DNA of 64,000 bases, taken from positions 66,662-130,661 of the forward strand of contig NZ_JBPSEH010000009.1 in NCBI RefSeq assembly GCF_051488685.1, read 5' to 3'. The first letter of the stretch is position 1. The number at the start of each line of letters is the position of its first letter. Made by a program: the position numbers and the translations under genes. The stretch comes from Melioribacter sp051488685. Lineage in GTDB: Bacteria; Bacteroidota; Ignavibacteria; Ignavibacteriales; Melioribacteraceae. Below, one piece after another: positions 35,105-44,325 of the stretch. The notes below the pieces were generated by a model. The model saw nothing but the letters and a program-made list of their open reading frames with translations. It was not told where the DNA came from and made no database searches.

Positions 35105-37276
35105 ATGAAAAGTTGGTCTATGATATTGTCGGTTTTAATTTATTTTCATGCAACAATATTTCCGCAATCAAACAGAATTCAATACAATAATCAAAGTTTG
35201 TTTTTAAATGGGACAAATTTAGCCTGGCTCAATTTTGCAAACGACGTAGGGCCGGGTGAGACAGATTTCAAAACATTTGGTAATATACTGCTGAAACTTC
35301 ACGATAACGGTGGAAACGCTCTTAGATGGTGGATCCATACAAATGGCACAAATACGCCGGAGTTTGATCAAAATGGATTTGTCGTAGGACCTGGTAATGG
35401 AACTATTGAGGATTTAAAACAGGCTCTGGATATCGCGTGGGAACATGAAATCGGGGTAATACTTTGCCTCTGGTCTTTCGATATGCTGCGTATTAATAAT
35501 GGCACTTCAGTTGTCAATAGAAATAAAATGCTACTCACTGATACAACTTATACTAAAGCTTATATTTCAAATGCATTGATTCCGATGGTTGACTCATTAA
35601 AAGGTCATCCTGCAATTATTGCCTGGGAAATTTTTAACGAGCCGGAGGGAATGAGTAACGAATTTGGATGGTCTGAAATTGACCATGTACCAATGTCTGC
35701 AATCCAGAGATTTGTTAATCTTTGCGCGGGAGCAATTCACAGAACCGATTCGACTACACAAGTAACAAATGGAACGTGGCATATAAAAGCTCTAACTGAC
35801 GTACCTACGGCAAAAATGGTTAAAATCGATTATAGACAATTACCAGAAAATCGATTAAATGAAATTACAAATGAATTTAACTCTTCTCATAATTTGTCGT
35901 TGACTTCTGAAGAGATGGCCGACTATCTCAATCGAATTTCAAGCGTTATGAATTATAATTATTACAGTGACGAAAGATTAATCGAAGCTGGTGGCGACCC
36001 CGACGGTACTCTCGATTTTTATTCCGTTCACTACTATGATCACGGAGAAGGTACATCAGTTTCGCCTTTTCATAATTCAGTGTCGAAGTGGGGATTGTCC
36101 AAGCCGCTGGTCGTTGCCGAGTTTCATATGAAAAATACTTTAGGTGTGGCAACAGCTGACCTCTATAAAACACTTTTTTTTAACGGCTATGCTGGTGCGC
36201 TTGCCTGGTCGTGGACAGACAATCAGGTCACAAAGCCAGAACAAATTCTTGCAGGCATCAAATCTTTATGGGATTCTTATAAAGCAGAAGTTGACCTGAA
36301 TGGAATAAGTGGCGATTGGCCATTGATAAAAATTATTTCTCCATTGGATAAAACCGTTTTCGAAGAAGGTTCAGATGTAACTATCGAAGCCGATGCGAGT
36401 GACCCAGACGGCGAAGTGGTAAAAGTGGAATTTTTTGCTAACGATACAATTAAAATAGGCGAAGTAAATCAAGCTCCTTATAAAATCGTATGGACAAATA
36501 TTGCCCCGAACAATTATAAATTAACCGCTGTGGCAACCGACAACAAAGGATTGAAAAGAGAATCGGAACCGGTTGCAATTACTGTAGGAGAACCACCGTT
36601 TATTCGCATCGAAGCCGAGAGAGCACAACGCTTCGGTTCTGGTATGAATATCGTCAGCGATCCGAACGCCAGTGGATTTGCGTACGTCGATATTAAAACA
36701 AACAACACGAATGCAAAAATTATCTGGACATTCGTGAATTACCTTCAGGAAGGCGACTACGAAATTCGTTTCGCTGCACGACTGGCTTACGATACACCGA
36801 AAAGCCAGTTTATATATGTAAATGACGAGCTTGTTACCCAATACGAATTTACAGGCAGTACTTCTGAGTGGAAGGAATTTCCTCTTATGGTACACCTTAA
36901 AGAAGGGGAAAATAAAGTGGAAATGAGAATGTCGTGGGGATGGATGCAGGTGGATTATCTCGCAGTGCCTCGCGATGTTGCAACAGATATCAATACGACT
37001 GCTAAAATTCCATCAGAGTTTGCTCTTCTTCAAAACTATCCAAATCCTTTTAATCCTTCAACAAAAATAATTTACAAAATATCGAAAACTTCAAAAGTAG
37101 AAATAACAGTATACGATCTACTCGGGAGGACAGTAAAAAAATTGGTAAATGAAATTAAAACTCCTGGTAACTATACAGTCGAATTTGATGGCACCGGACT
37201 TACAAGCGGTATCTATTTTTACAGAATAGAAACTGAGTACTGGAGTGATGTAAAAACTATGCTTTTGATGAAGTAA
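35105..37276 (+). CDS. secreted GH5-like glycoside hydrolase with Ig-like, CBM and T9SS sorting domains
   Basis: 723 residues. A signal peptide (to FPQS) precedes a catalytic TIM barrel (about 25-400) with acid/base Glu179 in AWEIFNEPEG and nucleophile Glu339 in PLVVAEFHMK, as in clan GH-A enzymes such as mannanases and cellulases. Next come an Ig-like domain (about 405-495, SDPDGEVVKVEFFAND), a carbohydrate-binding module resembling CBM6/35 (about 500-630) and a C-terminal type IX secretion signal (LLQNYPNPFNPST to GIYFYRI). The enzyme is thus exported through the T9SS and held on the surface or released. Its exact family and substrate are uncertain. Confidence 0.85.
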   Translation: MKSWSMILSVLIYFHATIFPQSNRIQYNNQSLFLNGTNLAWLNFANDVGPGETDFKTFGNILLKLHDNGGNALRWWIHTNGTNTPEFDQNGFVVGPGNGTIEDLKQALDIAWEHEIGVILCLWSFDMLRINNGTSVVNRNKMLLTDTTYTKAYISNALIPMVDSLKGHPAIIAWEIFNEPEGMSNEFGWSEIDHVPMSAIQRFVNLCAGAIHRTDSTTQVTNGTWHIKALTDVPTAKMVKIDYRQLPENRLNEITNEFNSSHNLSLTSEEMADYLNRISSVMNYNYYSDERLIEAGGDPDGTLDFYSVHYYDHGEGTSVSPFHNSVSKWGLSKPLVVAEFHMKNTLGVATADLYKTLFFNGYAGALAWSWTDNQVTKPEQILAGIKSLWDSYKAEVDLNGISGDWPLIKIISPLDKTVFEEGSDVTIEADASDPDGEVVKVEFFANDTIKIGEVNQAPYKIVWTNIAPNNYKLTAVATDNKGLKRESEPVAITVGEPPFIRIEAERAQRFGSGMNIVSDPNASGFAYVDIKTNNTNAKIIWTFVNYLQEGDYEIRFAARLAYDTPKSQFIYVNDELVTQYEFTGSTSEWKEFPLMVHLKEGENKVEMRMSWGWMQVDYLAVPRDVATDINTTAKIPSEFALLQNYPNPFNPSTKIIYKISKTSKVEITVYDLLGRTVKKLVNEIKTPGNYTVEFDGTGLTSGIYFYRIETEYWSDVKTMLLMK

Positions 37277-37642
37277 AATATTTTTTGCACTTTCTTCTTA
37301 AATAAAAAAAATCGGTTCCTGACTTATTAAATCAACTTGATATTGAGGGAACCGATTTAGCTATCTCAGGAATGAATTTAATGAAGATAAATTAATAAAA
37401 GATATTTTTGAATTTACAAACTGGATAATATAACTCGTAAATAACTGCAACCGAGTTGCTTGCAATTAAATTTATCTGCGACTAAATCTGCTAATAATTG
37501 TTTCTAACTTAACACTCATTAGAGAACCTGTCTGATTTGCAAAACTGTAAATGAAGAGGTCTATACTTCAGAACAGGCTCCGTTATTTTGTAAAGAGCCA
37601 ATTTTTATCTAAATTTAGAGTCAATTTTTTCGGAGATTTTAA
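37277..37642. other. 366-bp intergenic region with several hairpins
   Basis: No open frame of note. Besides the terminator-like stem at 37309-37358 there is a short hairpin GCAAC/GTTGC near 37446-37460. A longer imperfect pairing joins GAGAACCTGTCTGA (about 37522-37535) with TTCAGAACAGGCTC (about 37566-37579). The right end should hold the promoter of the yicC operon; CGGAG six bases before the yicC ATG is its ribosome-binding site. Confidence 0.45.
37309..37358 (-). terminator. terminator-like hairpin, best oriented on the minus strand
   Basis: AAATCGGTTCC (37309-37319) pairs with GGAACCGATTT (37348-37358), 11 perfect pairs with a 28-base loop. On the minus strand the stem is followed by a long T-run (A-run 37302-37311 on plus); on the plus strand the tail is TAGCTATC. 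It may still stop the upstream GH5 transcript through its stem. Confidence 0.6.
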
Positions 37643-38518
37643 ATGCTCGTTAGTATGACCGGATACGGGAAAAATGAAACCCATTTCGGAAATTATACTA
37701 TTGAAACCGAGATAAAAAGTCTGAATAGCAGGTTTCTTGACTTATCGGTAAAGCTGCCCAAAGCACTCTCGAGTAAAGAATTCGAAATACGTGAAAAAAT
37801 TAAAAAAAGTATTAAACGAGGGAAAGTTTATTTGAGCATTTCTCTGAAAAAAGACGGTCTGGAAGATAAATATGGCGAATTAAATACAGAAGCAGTTAGG
37901 GATGCATATAAAGTATTATTAAAAATAAAAGACACATTAGGTCTTAAAGATGAAATCAAATTGACGGATCTGTTTGTATTTCAGGATGCCTTTTTCGACG
38001 GAAGTAATGACCAAATTGAAGAGGAAATGAAATTTGTTCTTGCTTCAATTGAAGCAGCAATTGAAGAAATGAATAAAATGAAATGTGCAGAAGGCAAGGA
38101 ATTAGAAAAGGACATTCTTCTTAGAATAAATAAGATTGATGAATCTTTAACGAAAATAGAAAAAAGTAAAGAGTTTTATCTCAAAGAGTATTACGAAAAG
38201 TTTAAGGAAAAAGCGGCTCAACTGGTAAGTGAATTGGTTGATGACCAGCAAAGATTAATTAATGAACTTGCGATAATATCCGAAAGATACGATATTACTG
38301 AAGAGTGCATTCGACTCAGAAGCCATCTTAAATTATTTCTCGATACAATGAAAAATACAGACGATGCGGGCAGAAAGCTCAATTTTATTCTTCAGGAAAT
38401 GAATCGTGAAGCAAATACTATAAACAGTAAATCGATTTCCGAACATATATCGCACTTAGGTATCGAAATAAAAGAAGAAATTGAAAAGATAAGAGAACAA
38501 ATTCAAAACATTGAGTGA
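37643..38518 (+). CDS. YicC/YloC family endoribonuclease
   Basis: 291 residues, normal length. The opening MLVSMTGYGKNE, SLNSRFLDLSVKLP and the C-terminal IQEMNREANTINSKS-type segment (here LQEMNREANTINSKS) are diagnostic. Characterised YicC proteins are ring-forming endoribonucleases that act on small RNAs. It starts the conserved yicC-gmk-rpoZ operon; the last bases overlap the start of gmk. Confidence 0.92.
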   Translation: MLVSMTGYGKNETHFGNYTIETEIKSLNSRFLDLSVKLPKALSSKEFEIREKIKKSIKRGKVYLSISLKKDGLEDKYGELNTEAVRDAYKVLLKIKDTLGLKDEIKLTDLFVFQDAFFDGSNDQIEEEMKFVLASIEAAIEEMNKMKCAEGKELEKDILLRINKIDESLTKIEKSKEFYLKEYYEKFKEKAAQLVSELVDDQQRLINELAIISERYDITEECIRLRSHLKLFLDTMKNTDDAGRKLNFILQEMNREANTINSKSISEHISHLGIEIKEEIEKIREQIQNIE

Positions 38519-39116
38519 GATAAGAGTGACCAAGCCCAAGCTTTTTGTGTTTTCTGCTCCGAGTGGTGCAGGTAAAACTACGATCCTTAAGGAATTACTA
38601 AAAACTTTTCCCGAACTTAAATATTCGGTTTCTGCCACTACGCGTAAAAAACGTCCTGGTGAAATCGAAGGGGTTGATTATTACTTTCTTACCGAAGAAG
38701 AATTCAAAAAGAAAATTGAAAATAATGAATTTGTTGAATGGGAAAAATTTTACGACTGCTATTACGGTACTTTGAAAAATGCCGTTGAAGATAATCTGGC
38801 AAATGGATATAATACAGTATTCGAAGTGGATGTTAAGGGCGCATTAAATATTAAGAAGTTTTTTCCAGATGCAGTTCTGATTTTTATTGTGCCACCAGAT
38901 ATCGAAGCGTTGAAAAAAAGATTGCTAAATCGCAAGACAGAAACAGAAGAGGATATTAAAAAGAGAATCGAACGCGCAGAAATGGAACTCGGTTATAAAG
39001 ATAAGTTCGATTATGTCGTTGAAAACAGCGATTTAGAACGAGCAATTGAAGAAGTAAAAAAAATAATAAATAAAGAAATATCGGAGGTAAATTATCATGA
39101 CACTCAGACCGGTTGA
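38511..39116 (+). CDS. gmk: guanylate kinase
   Basis: About 200 residues. The P-loop is FSAPSGAGKTTI, followed by the GMP-binding YSVSATTRKKRPGE and GVDYYFLTEEEF, and RIERAEMEL. It phosphorylates GMP to GDP. TTG 38511 would start inside the end of yicC; GTG 38526 is an alternative that begins VTKPKLF, closer to the usual start. It overlaps rpoZ by 20 bases. Confidence 0.94.
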   Translation: MSEIRVTKPKLFVFSAPSGAGKTTILKELLKTFPELKYSVSATTRKKRPGEIEGVDYYFLTEEEFKKKIENNEFVEWEKFYDCYYGTLKNAVEDNLANGYNTVFEVDVKGALNIKKFFPDAVLIFIVPPDIEALKKRLLNRKTETEEDIKKRIERAEMELGYKDKFDYVVENSDLERAIEEVKKIINKEISEVNYHDTQTG

Positions 39117-39387
39117 TTTAAGAAAAATAAAGTCGAGAATTCCGAATCTCTATGAAGCTGTTGTCGTAGCTGCACGCAGAGCCCGTCAGATTAACGACGA
39201 CTATAAACTCGAATTCAATACTCTTCTCAATACCGTTGTAACGAACAACGACGATGAATTTGAAGACAAAGAAAATCCCGAACAACTTAAACTTGCTCTA
39301 GAGTTCGATAAAAGGGAAAAGCCGCAGATTCGTGCTATCAATGAATTGTTAAATGAAGGCATCGAATACCGTTATAAAGAAAGGTAG
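39097..39387 (+). CDS. rpoZ: RNA polymerase omega subunit
   Basis: 96 residues. VDLRKIKSRIPNLYEAVVVAARRARQIN matches the conserved core of omega (PNRYELVxxAAxRARQL), which clamps the C terminus of beta-prime. Its place immediately after gmk is the standard bacterial arrangement. A GGAGG site lies within the end of gmk before the ATG. Confidence 0.88.
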   Translation: MTLRPVDLRKIKSRIPNLYEAVVVAARRARQINDDYKLEFNTLLNTVVTNNDDEFEDKENPEQLKLALEFDKREKPQIRAINELLNEGIEYRYKER

Positions 39388-39465
39388 AAAATTACTTAGC
39401 TGATCTATTAGTTTTAAGACTGTCTTTTCGACTGTCTAAATTATTTAATTGAGAAAGGTAGGTTA

Positions 39466-40191
39466 ATGTCGTCGCTGGGGAAAAAATTAATAGAAGCCTT
39501 GCAACTTCAAAGAGAAATTTTCGGCGACGACCTTTTTGTTTTAAAGGAAGAAGAAATTCTGGAATCCGAAATTAAAACAACAGAAAAGATAGAAAAAAAC
39601 CTGAACAACAGTCTGTTTGATGAACCATTTCAAAAAGCTGAAAGCCTCGAAGAACTCGACAGTTTGATAAACACTTGCACAAAGTGCGAATTGTCAAAAT
39701 CGCGTACGAAATTTGTTTTCGGAGTCGGCAATCCACACGCGCGTGCGATGTTAATTGGAGAAGCCCCTGGTGCGGATGAAGATAAACAGGGCGAACCGTT
39801 TGTCGGAAAGGCCGGTAAATTGTTGAACGACATTTTGAAAGCAATCGACTTAACCAGAGACGACGTATTCATTGCAAATATTTTGAAATGCCGACCACCC
39901 GGCAATAGGGACCCGCTGCCCTCAGAAATGGAAACCTGCATACCGTACTTATATAAACAGATTGAATTGATTAATCCCAAAATTATTTTATGCCTTGGTA
40001 GAATAGCAGCGAACGGTTTGTTGAATAAAAAACTTTCGCTTTCCGCATTGAGAGGAAATATTTACGAATTCAATGGAATTAAAGTTGTCGTTACCTATCA
40101 TCCCGCAGCTTTACTCAGAAATCCGGGCTGGAAAAAAGGCTGCTGGGAAGATGTAAAGAAATTCAAAAAATTGTACGACGAATTGAACTGA
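39466..40191 (+). CDS. family 4 uracil-DNA glycosylase
   Basis: 241 residues. The catalytic motif GEAPGADEDKQGEPFVG and the C-terminal YHPAALLR are those of family 4 (thermophile-type) UDG. Four Cys residues for the 4Fe-4S cluster are in place: CTKC in the N-terminal region, KCRPPGNR, and ETC. The first ~60 residues are a charged extension absent from the shortest members. It removes uracil from DNA. It is four bases upstream of dnaB. Confidence 0.92.
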   Translation: MSSLGKKLIEALQLQREIFGDDLFVLKEEEILESEIKTTEKIEKNLNNSLFDEPFQKAESLEELDSLINTCTKCELSKSRTKFVFGVGNPHARAMLIGEAPGADEDKQGEPFVGKAGKLLNDILKAIDLTRDDVFIANILKCRPPGNRDPLPSEMETCIPYLYKQIELINPKIILCLGRIAANGLLNKKLSLSALRGNIYEFNGIKVVVTYHPAALLRNPGWKKGCWEDVKKFKKLYDELN

Positions 40192-40195
40192 AAAT

Positions 40196-41638
40196 ATGGC
40201 CAGAACTAAAAAAGACAACAAAGATTCGACACGACTTCCAAAAGATGAAGGTGTACGTCAACCACCATCTGCAATAGAAGTGGAACGTGCTGTTCTGGGT
40301 GCAATGCTATTGGACAATAATGCTGTTCCCAAAGCAGTCGAAGTACTGAAACCCGATGCTTTTTATGATCCGCGTAACAGAACGATATTCGAGGTAATGC
40401 TATCGCTTTATGAATCCGACGAGCCTATTGATCTTGTAACTCTTTATGAAGAACTGAAAAAGTCGGGTAAATTCGAAAAAGCTGGCGGCGCCGCATATAT
40501 CAGTCAATTAACAGAAGATACAACATCGGCAGCCAATATCGATTATCATTCGCGTATTGTGCTCGAAAAATGGATTTTACGCCAATTAATTTCAACTTCC
40601 AGCGAAATTGCTGAAATGGCATTCCAGGGTAAAGAAGATGTATTCGATTTACTCGATGCGGCAGAATCAAAAATATTCAGAATTTCAGAAGAAGGAATCA
40701 AAGAATCTTTTACGTCAATGGACAGAGCGGTAAAGGAATCGCTCGAACTGATCGAAGCAATTCACTCAAAAAAAACGTCGTTCAATGCAGTACCATCAGG
40801 ATACTATGAACTCGATGCATTACTGGGTGGCTTCCAGAAGTCTGACCTGATTATAATTGCTGCGCGTCCTTCGATGGGCAAAACGGCTTTTGCAATGTCG
40901 ATTGCCCGTAATGCTGCAGTTAATAATCAGGTCCCGATAGCAGTTTTTTCACTCGAAATGTCCACCATACAATTAGCCACACGCTTGATTTCTGCTGAGG
41001 CGAAAATAAATGCTCATAGCCTGCGAACAGGTAAATTCAAAGCCGAAGATTATGCACGCATTAGCAGAACAGTACATAAGTTAAGTAAAGCTCCAATTTA
41101 TATCGATGATACACCAGGTATTACTGTCCTGGAGCTCAGGGCTAAAGCCAGGCGGCTAAAAAATGAAAAGAATATCGGGATGATCATTGTAGATTATCTT
41201 CAATTAGTCAATCCCTCCGCCACACTCGAAAGTCGTGAAAGAGAAATATCGACGATATCCCGCTCATTGAAAGCACTTGCTAAAGAATTGAATGTGCCGG
41301 TTATTGCTCTCTCGCAGCTTAATCGTGCTGTAGAGCAGAGGTCAGATAAAAAACCGATGCTTTCCGACCTGCGTGAATCCGGCTCCATTGAACAAGATGC
41401 CGACGTGGTAATTTTTTTGTATCGCCCCGAAGTTTATAATATTACTACTTATACAAATGGTGAAGCTGGTGGCGAAAGTACAGAAGGAATTGCCGAAATT
41501 ATTATCGGCAAACAACGTAATGGTCCGATAGGCGAAATTAAATTGAAATTTATCAAGGAATACGCCCGATTCGAAAATTTAGAAAAATTTAGACAAGAAA
41601 TAACTCAAGGCGATACCGAATCTGAAGAACCGTTCTGA
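40196..41638 (+). CDS. dnaB: replicative DNA helicase
   Basis: 480 residues. The N-terminal helical domain (PPSAIEVERAVLGAMLLDNNA) binds primase; the RecA-like motor has Walker A ARPSMGKTAFA, Walker B IIVDYLQLV and the SQLNRAVEQR and DLRESGSIEQDADVV segments. It forms the hexamer that unwinds DNA at the fork. No intein is present. It follows the UDG gene directly, likely one operon. Confidence 0.97.
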   Translation: MARTKKDNKDSTRLPKDEGVRQPPSAIEVERAVLGAMLLDNNAVPKAVEVLKPDAFYDPRNRTIFEVMLSLYESDEPIDLVTLYEELKKSGKFEKAGGAAYISQLTEDTTSAANIDYHSRIVLEKWILRQLISTSSEIAEMAFQGKEDVFDLLDAAESKIFRISEEGIKESFTSMDRAVKESLELIEAIHSKKTSFNAVPSGYYELDALLGGFQKSDLIIIAARPSMGKTAFAMSIARNAAVNNQVPIAVFSLEMSTIQLATRLISAEAKINAHSLRTGKFKAEDYARISRTVHKLSKAPIYIDDTPGITVLELRAKARRLKNEKNIGMIIVDYLQLVNPSATLESREREISTISRSLKALAKELNVPVIALSQLNRAVEQRSDKKPMLSDLRESGSIEQDADVVIFLYRPEVYNITTYTNGEAGGESTEGIAEIIIGKQRNGPIGEIKLKFIKEYARFENLEKFRQEITQGDTESEEPF

Positions 41639-41655
41639 TTAACGTAAGAGCAATT

Positions 41656-42510
41656 ATGAATAAACTTAATTTCCTTTTACTTTTTTTACTGCTGATGTTA
41701 ATAACATTTATTACAAATGCACAGGTTTACAGTCCTGAAGATGTTGCTGTGTGCCGTAATAAATTTGAGCTGGCATACAAAATGGAATTAAGTGGAAGAC
41801 CAATTAATGAAATAATAGAGCAAATCGGATTAAGTTTTATCGGGACAGATTATCAAGCGCATACTCTCGAAGCAGCAGATAGAGAATCATTGATTATTAA
41901 TCTAAAAGGTCTTGATTGCTATACATTTGTCGAAGCCACAGTTGCTCTGGCAAGGTGTATCAAAAATAATGATACCTCCTTCAATGCATTTCTTAAAGAA
42001 ATTGAAAAAATAAGATATAGAAATGGAATTATGAATGGTTATGCCTCGCGTCTCCATTATTTTTCAGACTGGATTTATGAAATGGAAAAAAGAGGAATTG
42101 GTAAAGATATAACAAGAGAAATTGGTGGAATTCCCTACAATAAAAAAATTAATTTTATGTCGACTCATACGAAAAGCTATAAACAGTTAGCAGGTAACAA
42201 GGAATTGACGGATTCTATTGCTATTATTGAGAATGAGATTTCATCAAGAGAATACTTTTACATTCCTCAAAATATGATAGGGCAAATAGAAGATAAAATT
42301 AAAAGTGGCGATATAATCGGCATAACTACCAATATCCCGGGACTCGATATCTCTCATACAGGGATTGCACTTAAAGGGAATGATGGAAGAATATATTTGC
42401 TACATGCTCCAGACATAGGAAAAAAAGTTGAGATTTCAAAACTCCCTCTCTCTGAATATATCAAATCACATTCAAAACAAACCGGAATAATGGTGCTGCG
42501 TATAAACTAA
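41656..42510 (+). CDS. DUF1460 secreted amidase (N-acetylmuramoyl-L-alanine amidase-like)
   Basis: 284 residues with a signal peptide ending in TNAQ. The probable nucleophile Cys lies in LKGLDCYTFVEATVALA and the His in LDISHTGIALK, both in the arrangement of the NlpC/P60-like DUF1460 family. A structurally studied Bacteroides relative is a peptidoglycan amidase; the likely job is cell-wall turnover in the periplasm. It follows dnaB by 17 bases and converges with nfo. Confidence 0.82.
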   Translation: MNKLNFLLLFLLLMLITFITNAQVYSPEDVAVCRNKFELAYKMELSGRPINEIIEQIGLSFIGTDYQAHTLEAADRESLIINLKGLDCYTFVEATVALARCIKNNDTSFNAFLKEIEKIRYRNGIMNGYASRLHYFSDWIYEMEKRGIGKDITREIGGIPYNKKINFMSTHTKSYKQLAGNKELTDSIAIIENEISSREYFYIPQNMIGQIEDKIKSGDIIGITTNIPGLDISHTGIALKGNDGRIYLLHAPDIGKKVEISKLPLSEYIKSHSKQTGIMVLRIN

Positions 42511-42511
42511 T

Positions 42512-43363
42512 CTATTTAATTAAGCTCAATAATACTTTAATATTTTCCAAATCTTCTTTTTGATCCTTGCCCTTGGGAGTTTCGAGAATTTTTGGCACAT
42601 GTTCAATCTTTTTATCGTTCATGATGTTCGAAAAACCTTCGAGTCCGATGAATCCTTTTCCAATGTGTTCGTGCCTATCTATCTTACTGCCCAATTCTTT
42701 CTTGCTGTCGTTCATGTGAATACATTTCAATAAATCGAGCCCGATAATATCGTCGAATTCCTTCATTACTTTTTTATATTCTTTTGCGTCGCGAATGTTG
42801 TAACCTGCAGCAAAAATATGGCAGGTGTCGATACAAACCGTTATTCTCTCCGGTTCATCTACCATATCGATAATTTTACGGAGGTGCTCAAATTTATAAC
42901 CAAGTGCTGTCCCCTGCCCGGCTGTTGCTTCGAGCATACTTTTTACTTTAAATCCTTTAGTTTTTTCGTGAACATAATTGAGCGATTCAGCAATTAATTT
43001 AAGGCCGTCTTCTTCTCCCTGTCCTCCGTGGGCTCCGGGGTGAAAATTCAAATAAGGTATGCCGAGCTGCTCGCATCTTTCAAGCTCTTTTATAAAAGCT
43101 GCTCGCGACTTTTTTAAACCTTCTGGATCTTTTGAACAAAGATTTATCAAATATGAATCGTGCGAAACAACGAACTTAATTCCCGAATTTTTAAGTTTCT
43201 CTTTATAGTCGTTAATTTCGTCTTCAGTTAAATCGCGTTCAAAATATCTATTGTTGTTTTTGGTGAAAATCTGGATTGCTGTAAATCCAAGTTTCTCGGC
43301 CGTTTCGATAGCCGATGCAGGTCCGCCTTTGACAAATGTATGTGCGCCTAATAATTGTTTCAT
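42512..43363 (-). CDS. nfo: deoxyribonuclease IV (AP endonuclease)
   Basis: 283 residues, an AP-endonuclease-2 TIM barrel. Zinc ligands are seen in YLNFHPGAHGG, MLEATAGQGTALG, VCIDTCHIFAAGYNI, IHMNDSKKELGSKIDRHEHIGKG and ILETPKG. It incises DNA at abasic sites, complementing the UDG encoded nearby. It is a single minus-strand gene that ends two bases from the convergent DUF1460 gene. Confidence 0.95.
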   Translation of the reverse strand: MKQLLGAHTFVKGGPASAIETAEKLGFTAIQIFTKNNNRYFERDLTEDEINDYKEKLKNSGIKFVVSHDSYLINLCSKDPEGLKKSRAAFIKELERCEQLGIPYLNFHPGAHGGQGEEDGLKLIAESLNYVHEKTKGFKVKSMLEATAGQGTALGYKFEHLRKIIDMVDEPERITVCIDTCHIFAAGYNIRDAKEYKKVMKEFDDIIGLDLLKCIHMNDSKKELGSKIDRHEHIGKGFIGLEGFSNIMNDKKIEHVPKILETPKGKDQKEDLENIKVLLSLIK

Positions 43364-43437
43364 TTAGAGTTCTTCTTTATTGTAAAATAATATTAAATTG
43401 TTATCTAAGTTTAATAATAAATGATATAAAAGAAAAT

Positions 43438-44319
43438 ATGAAAATATTCATTACAGGAGGTAGTGGATTACTCGGGCAATATCTCAATTATCATCTTTCG
43501 GAAAAACACATCATCTTAACTCAATACTATAAAAATATCGGCAATTGCAACCAGTACAATTCCATTCAGCTTCAACTGGATAATTATATTAAACTTGAGG
43601 AAGTATTTGAGAATTTTAGACCTGAAATAGTTATTCATACCGCAGCAGTATCGAACAACGAAAAAGCAGATTCATTGCCGCGTAAATATGTCTATGATAT
43701 TAATGTAAATGTTACGAAGAAAATTGCAGAATTATGCGAACGTTATAATGCCAGGATTATTTATTTGTCAACCGACCTCGTCTATGCTGGATACAGAGGT
43801 TCTTACCTTGACGAAAACGCAAAACTAATACCAGTATCATTGTACGCTGAAACGAAGTTGATGGGAGAACAGAAAATAAAGGAAGTTACAGGTAATTATA
43901 TTATTCTTCGAGAAGCATTACTCTTTGGTTTCGGCCTGAATCATTCGACTAATTTTTTTCAGGAAACTCTGAAAAAATTAAAAAATCACGAGACAGTTAG
44001 GTTATTCACCGATCAATTCCGCACACCCCTTTCTTTGATTGAAGCAGCAAGAATGATTAAGAAGTTAATAGAGATTGAAGATATTAGAGGCGATACCATA
44101 AACTTTGGTGGAAATGAAAGGTTATCGAGATACGATTTAATTAAGCTGGCGTCTAAGCAGGCAGGAATCGATGAAAATTTGTTGATCAAAACAACGATGG
44201 ATGAGATTGGCTATCCGTATAAAGTTTATGACGTTTCTCTAAATATTGACAAACTCAAATCATACGGACTTTCGCCGGCTCCGATTGAAGAATCAATTGC
44301 CGAAGTATTCAATAAATAA
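43438..44319 (+). CDS. RmlD-like NAD(P)-dependent sugar-nucleotide reductase/epimerase
   Basis: 293 residues from ATG 43438; a longer frame reaches 43336 but overlaps nfo and lacks coding features. The N-terminal FITGGSGLLGQYL and Tyr-x3-Lys in LYAETKLMGE define an extended short-chain dehydrogenase, and STDLVYAG and the YDVSLNIDKLKSYG end are those of dTDP-4-dehydrorhamnose reductase relatives. No rhamnose gene cluster is nearby, so it may act on another sugar nucleotide or be a MAT2B-like protein. Confidence 0.78.
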   Translation: MKIFITGGSGLLGQYLNYHLSEKHIILTQYYKNIGNCNQYNSIQLQLDNYIKLEEVFENFRPEIVIHTAAVSNNEKADSLPRKYVYDINVNVTKKIAELCERYNARIIYLSTDLVYAGYRGSYLDENAKLIPVSLYAETKLMGEQKIKEVTGNYIILREALLFGFGLNHSTNFFQETLKKLKNHETVRLFTDQFRTPLSLIEAARMIKKLIEIEDIRGDTINFGGNERLSRYDLIKLASKQAGIDENLLIKTTMDEIGYPYKVYDVSLNIDKLKSYGLSPAPIEESIAEVFNK

Positions 44320-44325
44320 CCCTCT

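Noticed and set aside
43336..43437. Longer N terminus for the RmlD-like protein
   Set aside because: It would overlap the start of nfo and place 34 unrelated residues before the Rossmann motif.
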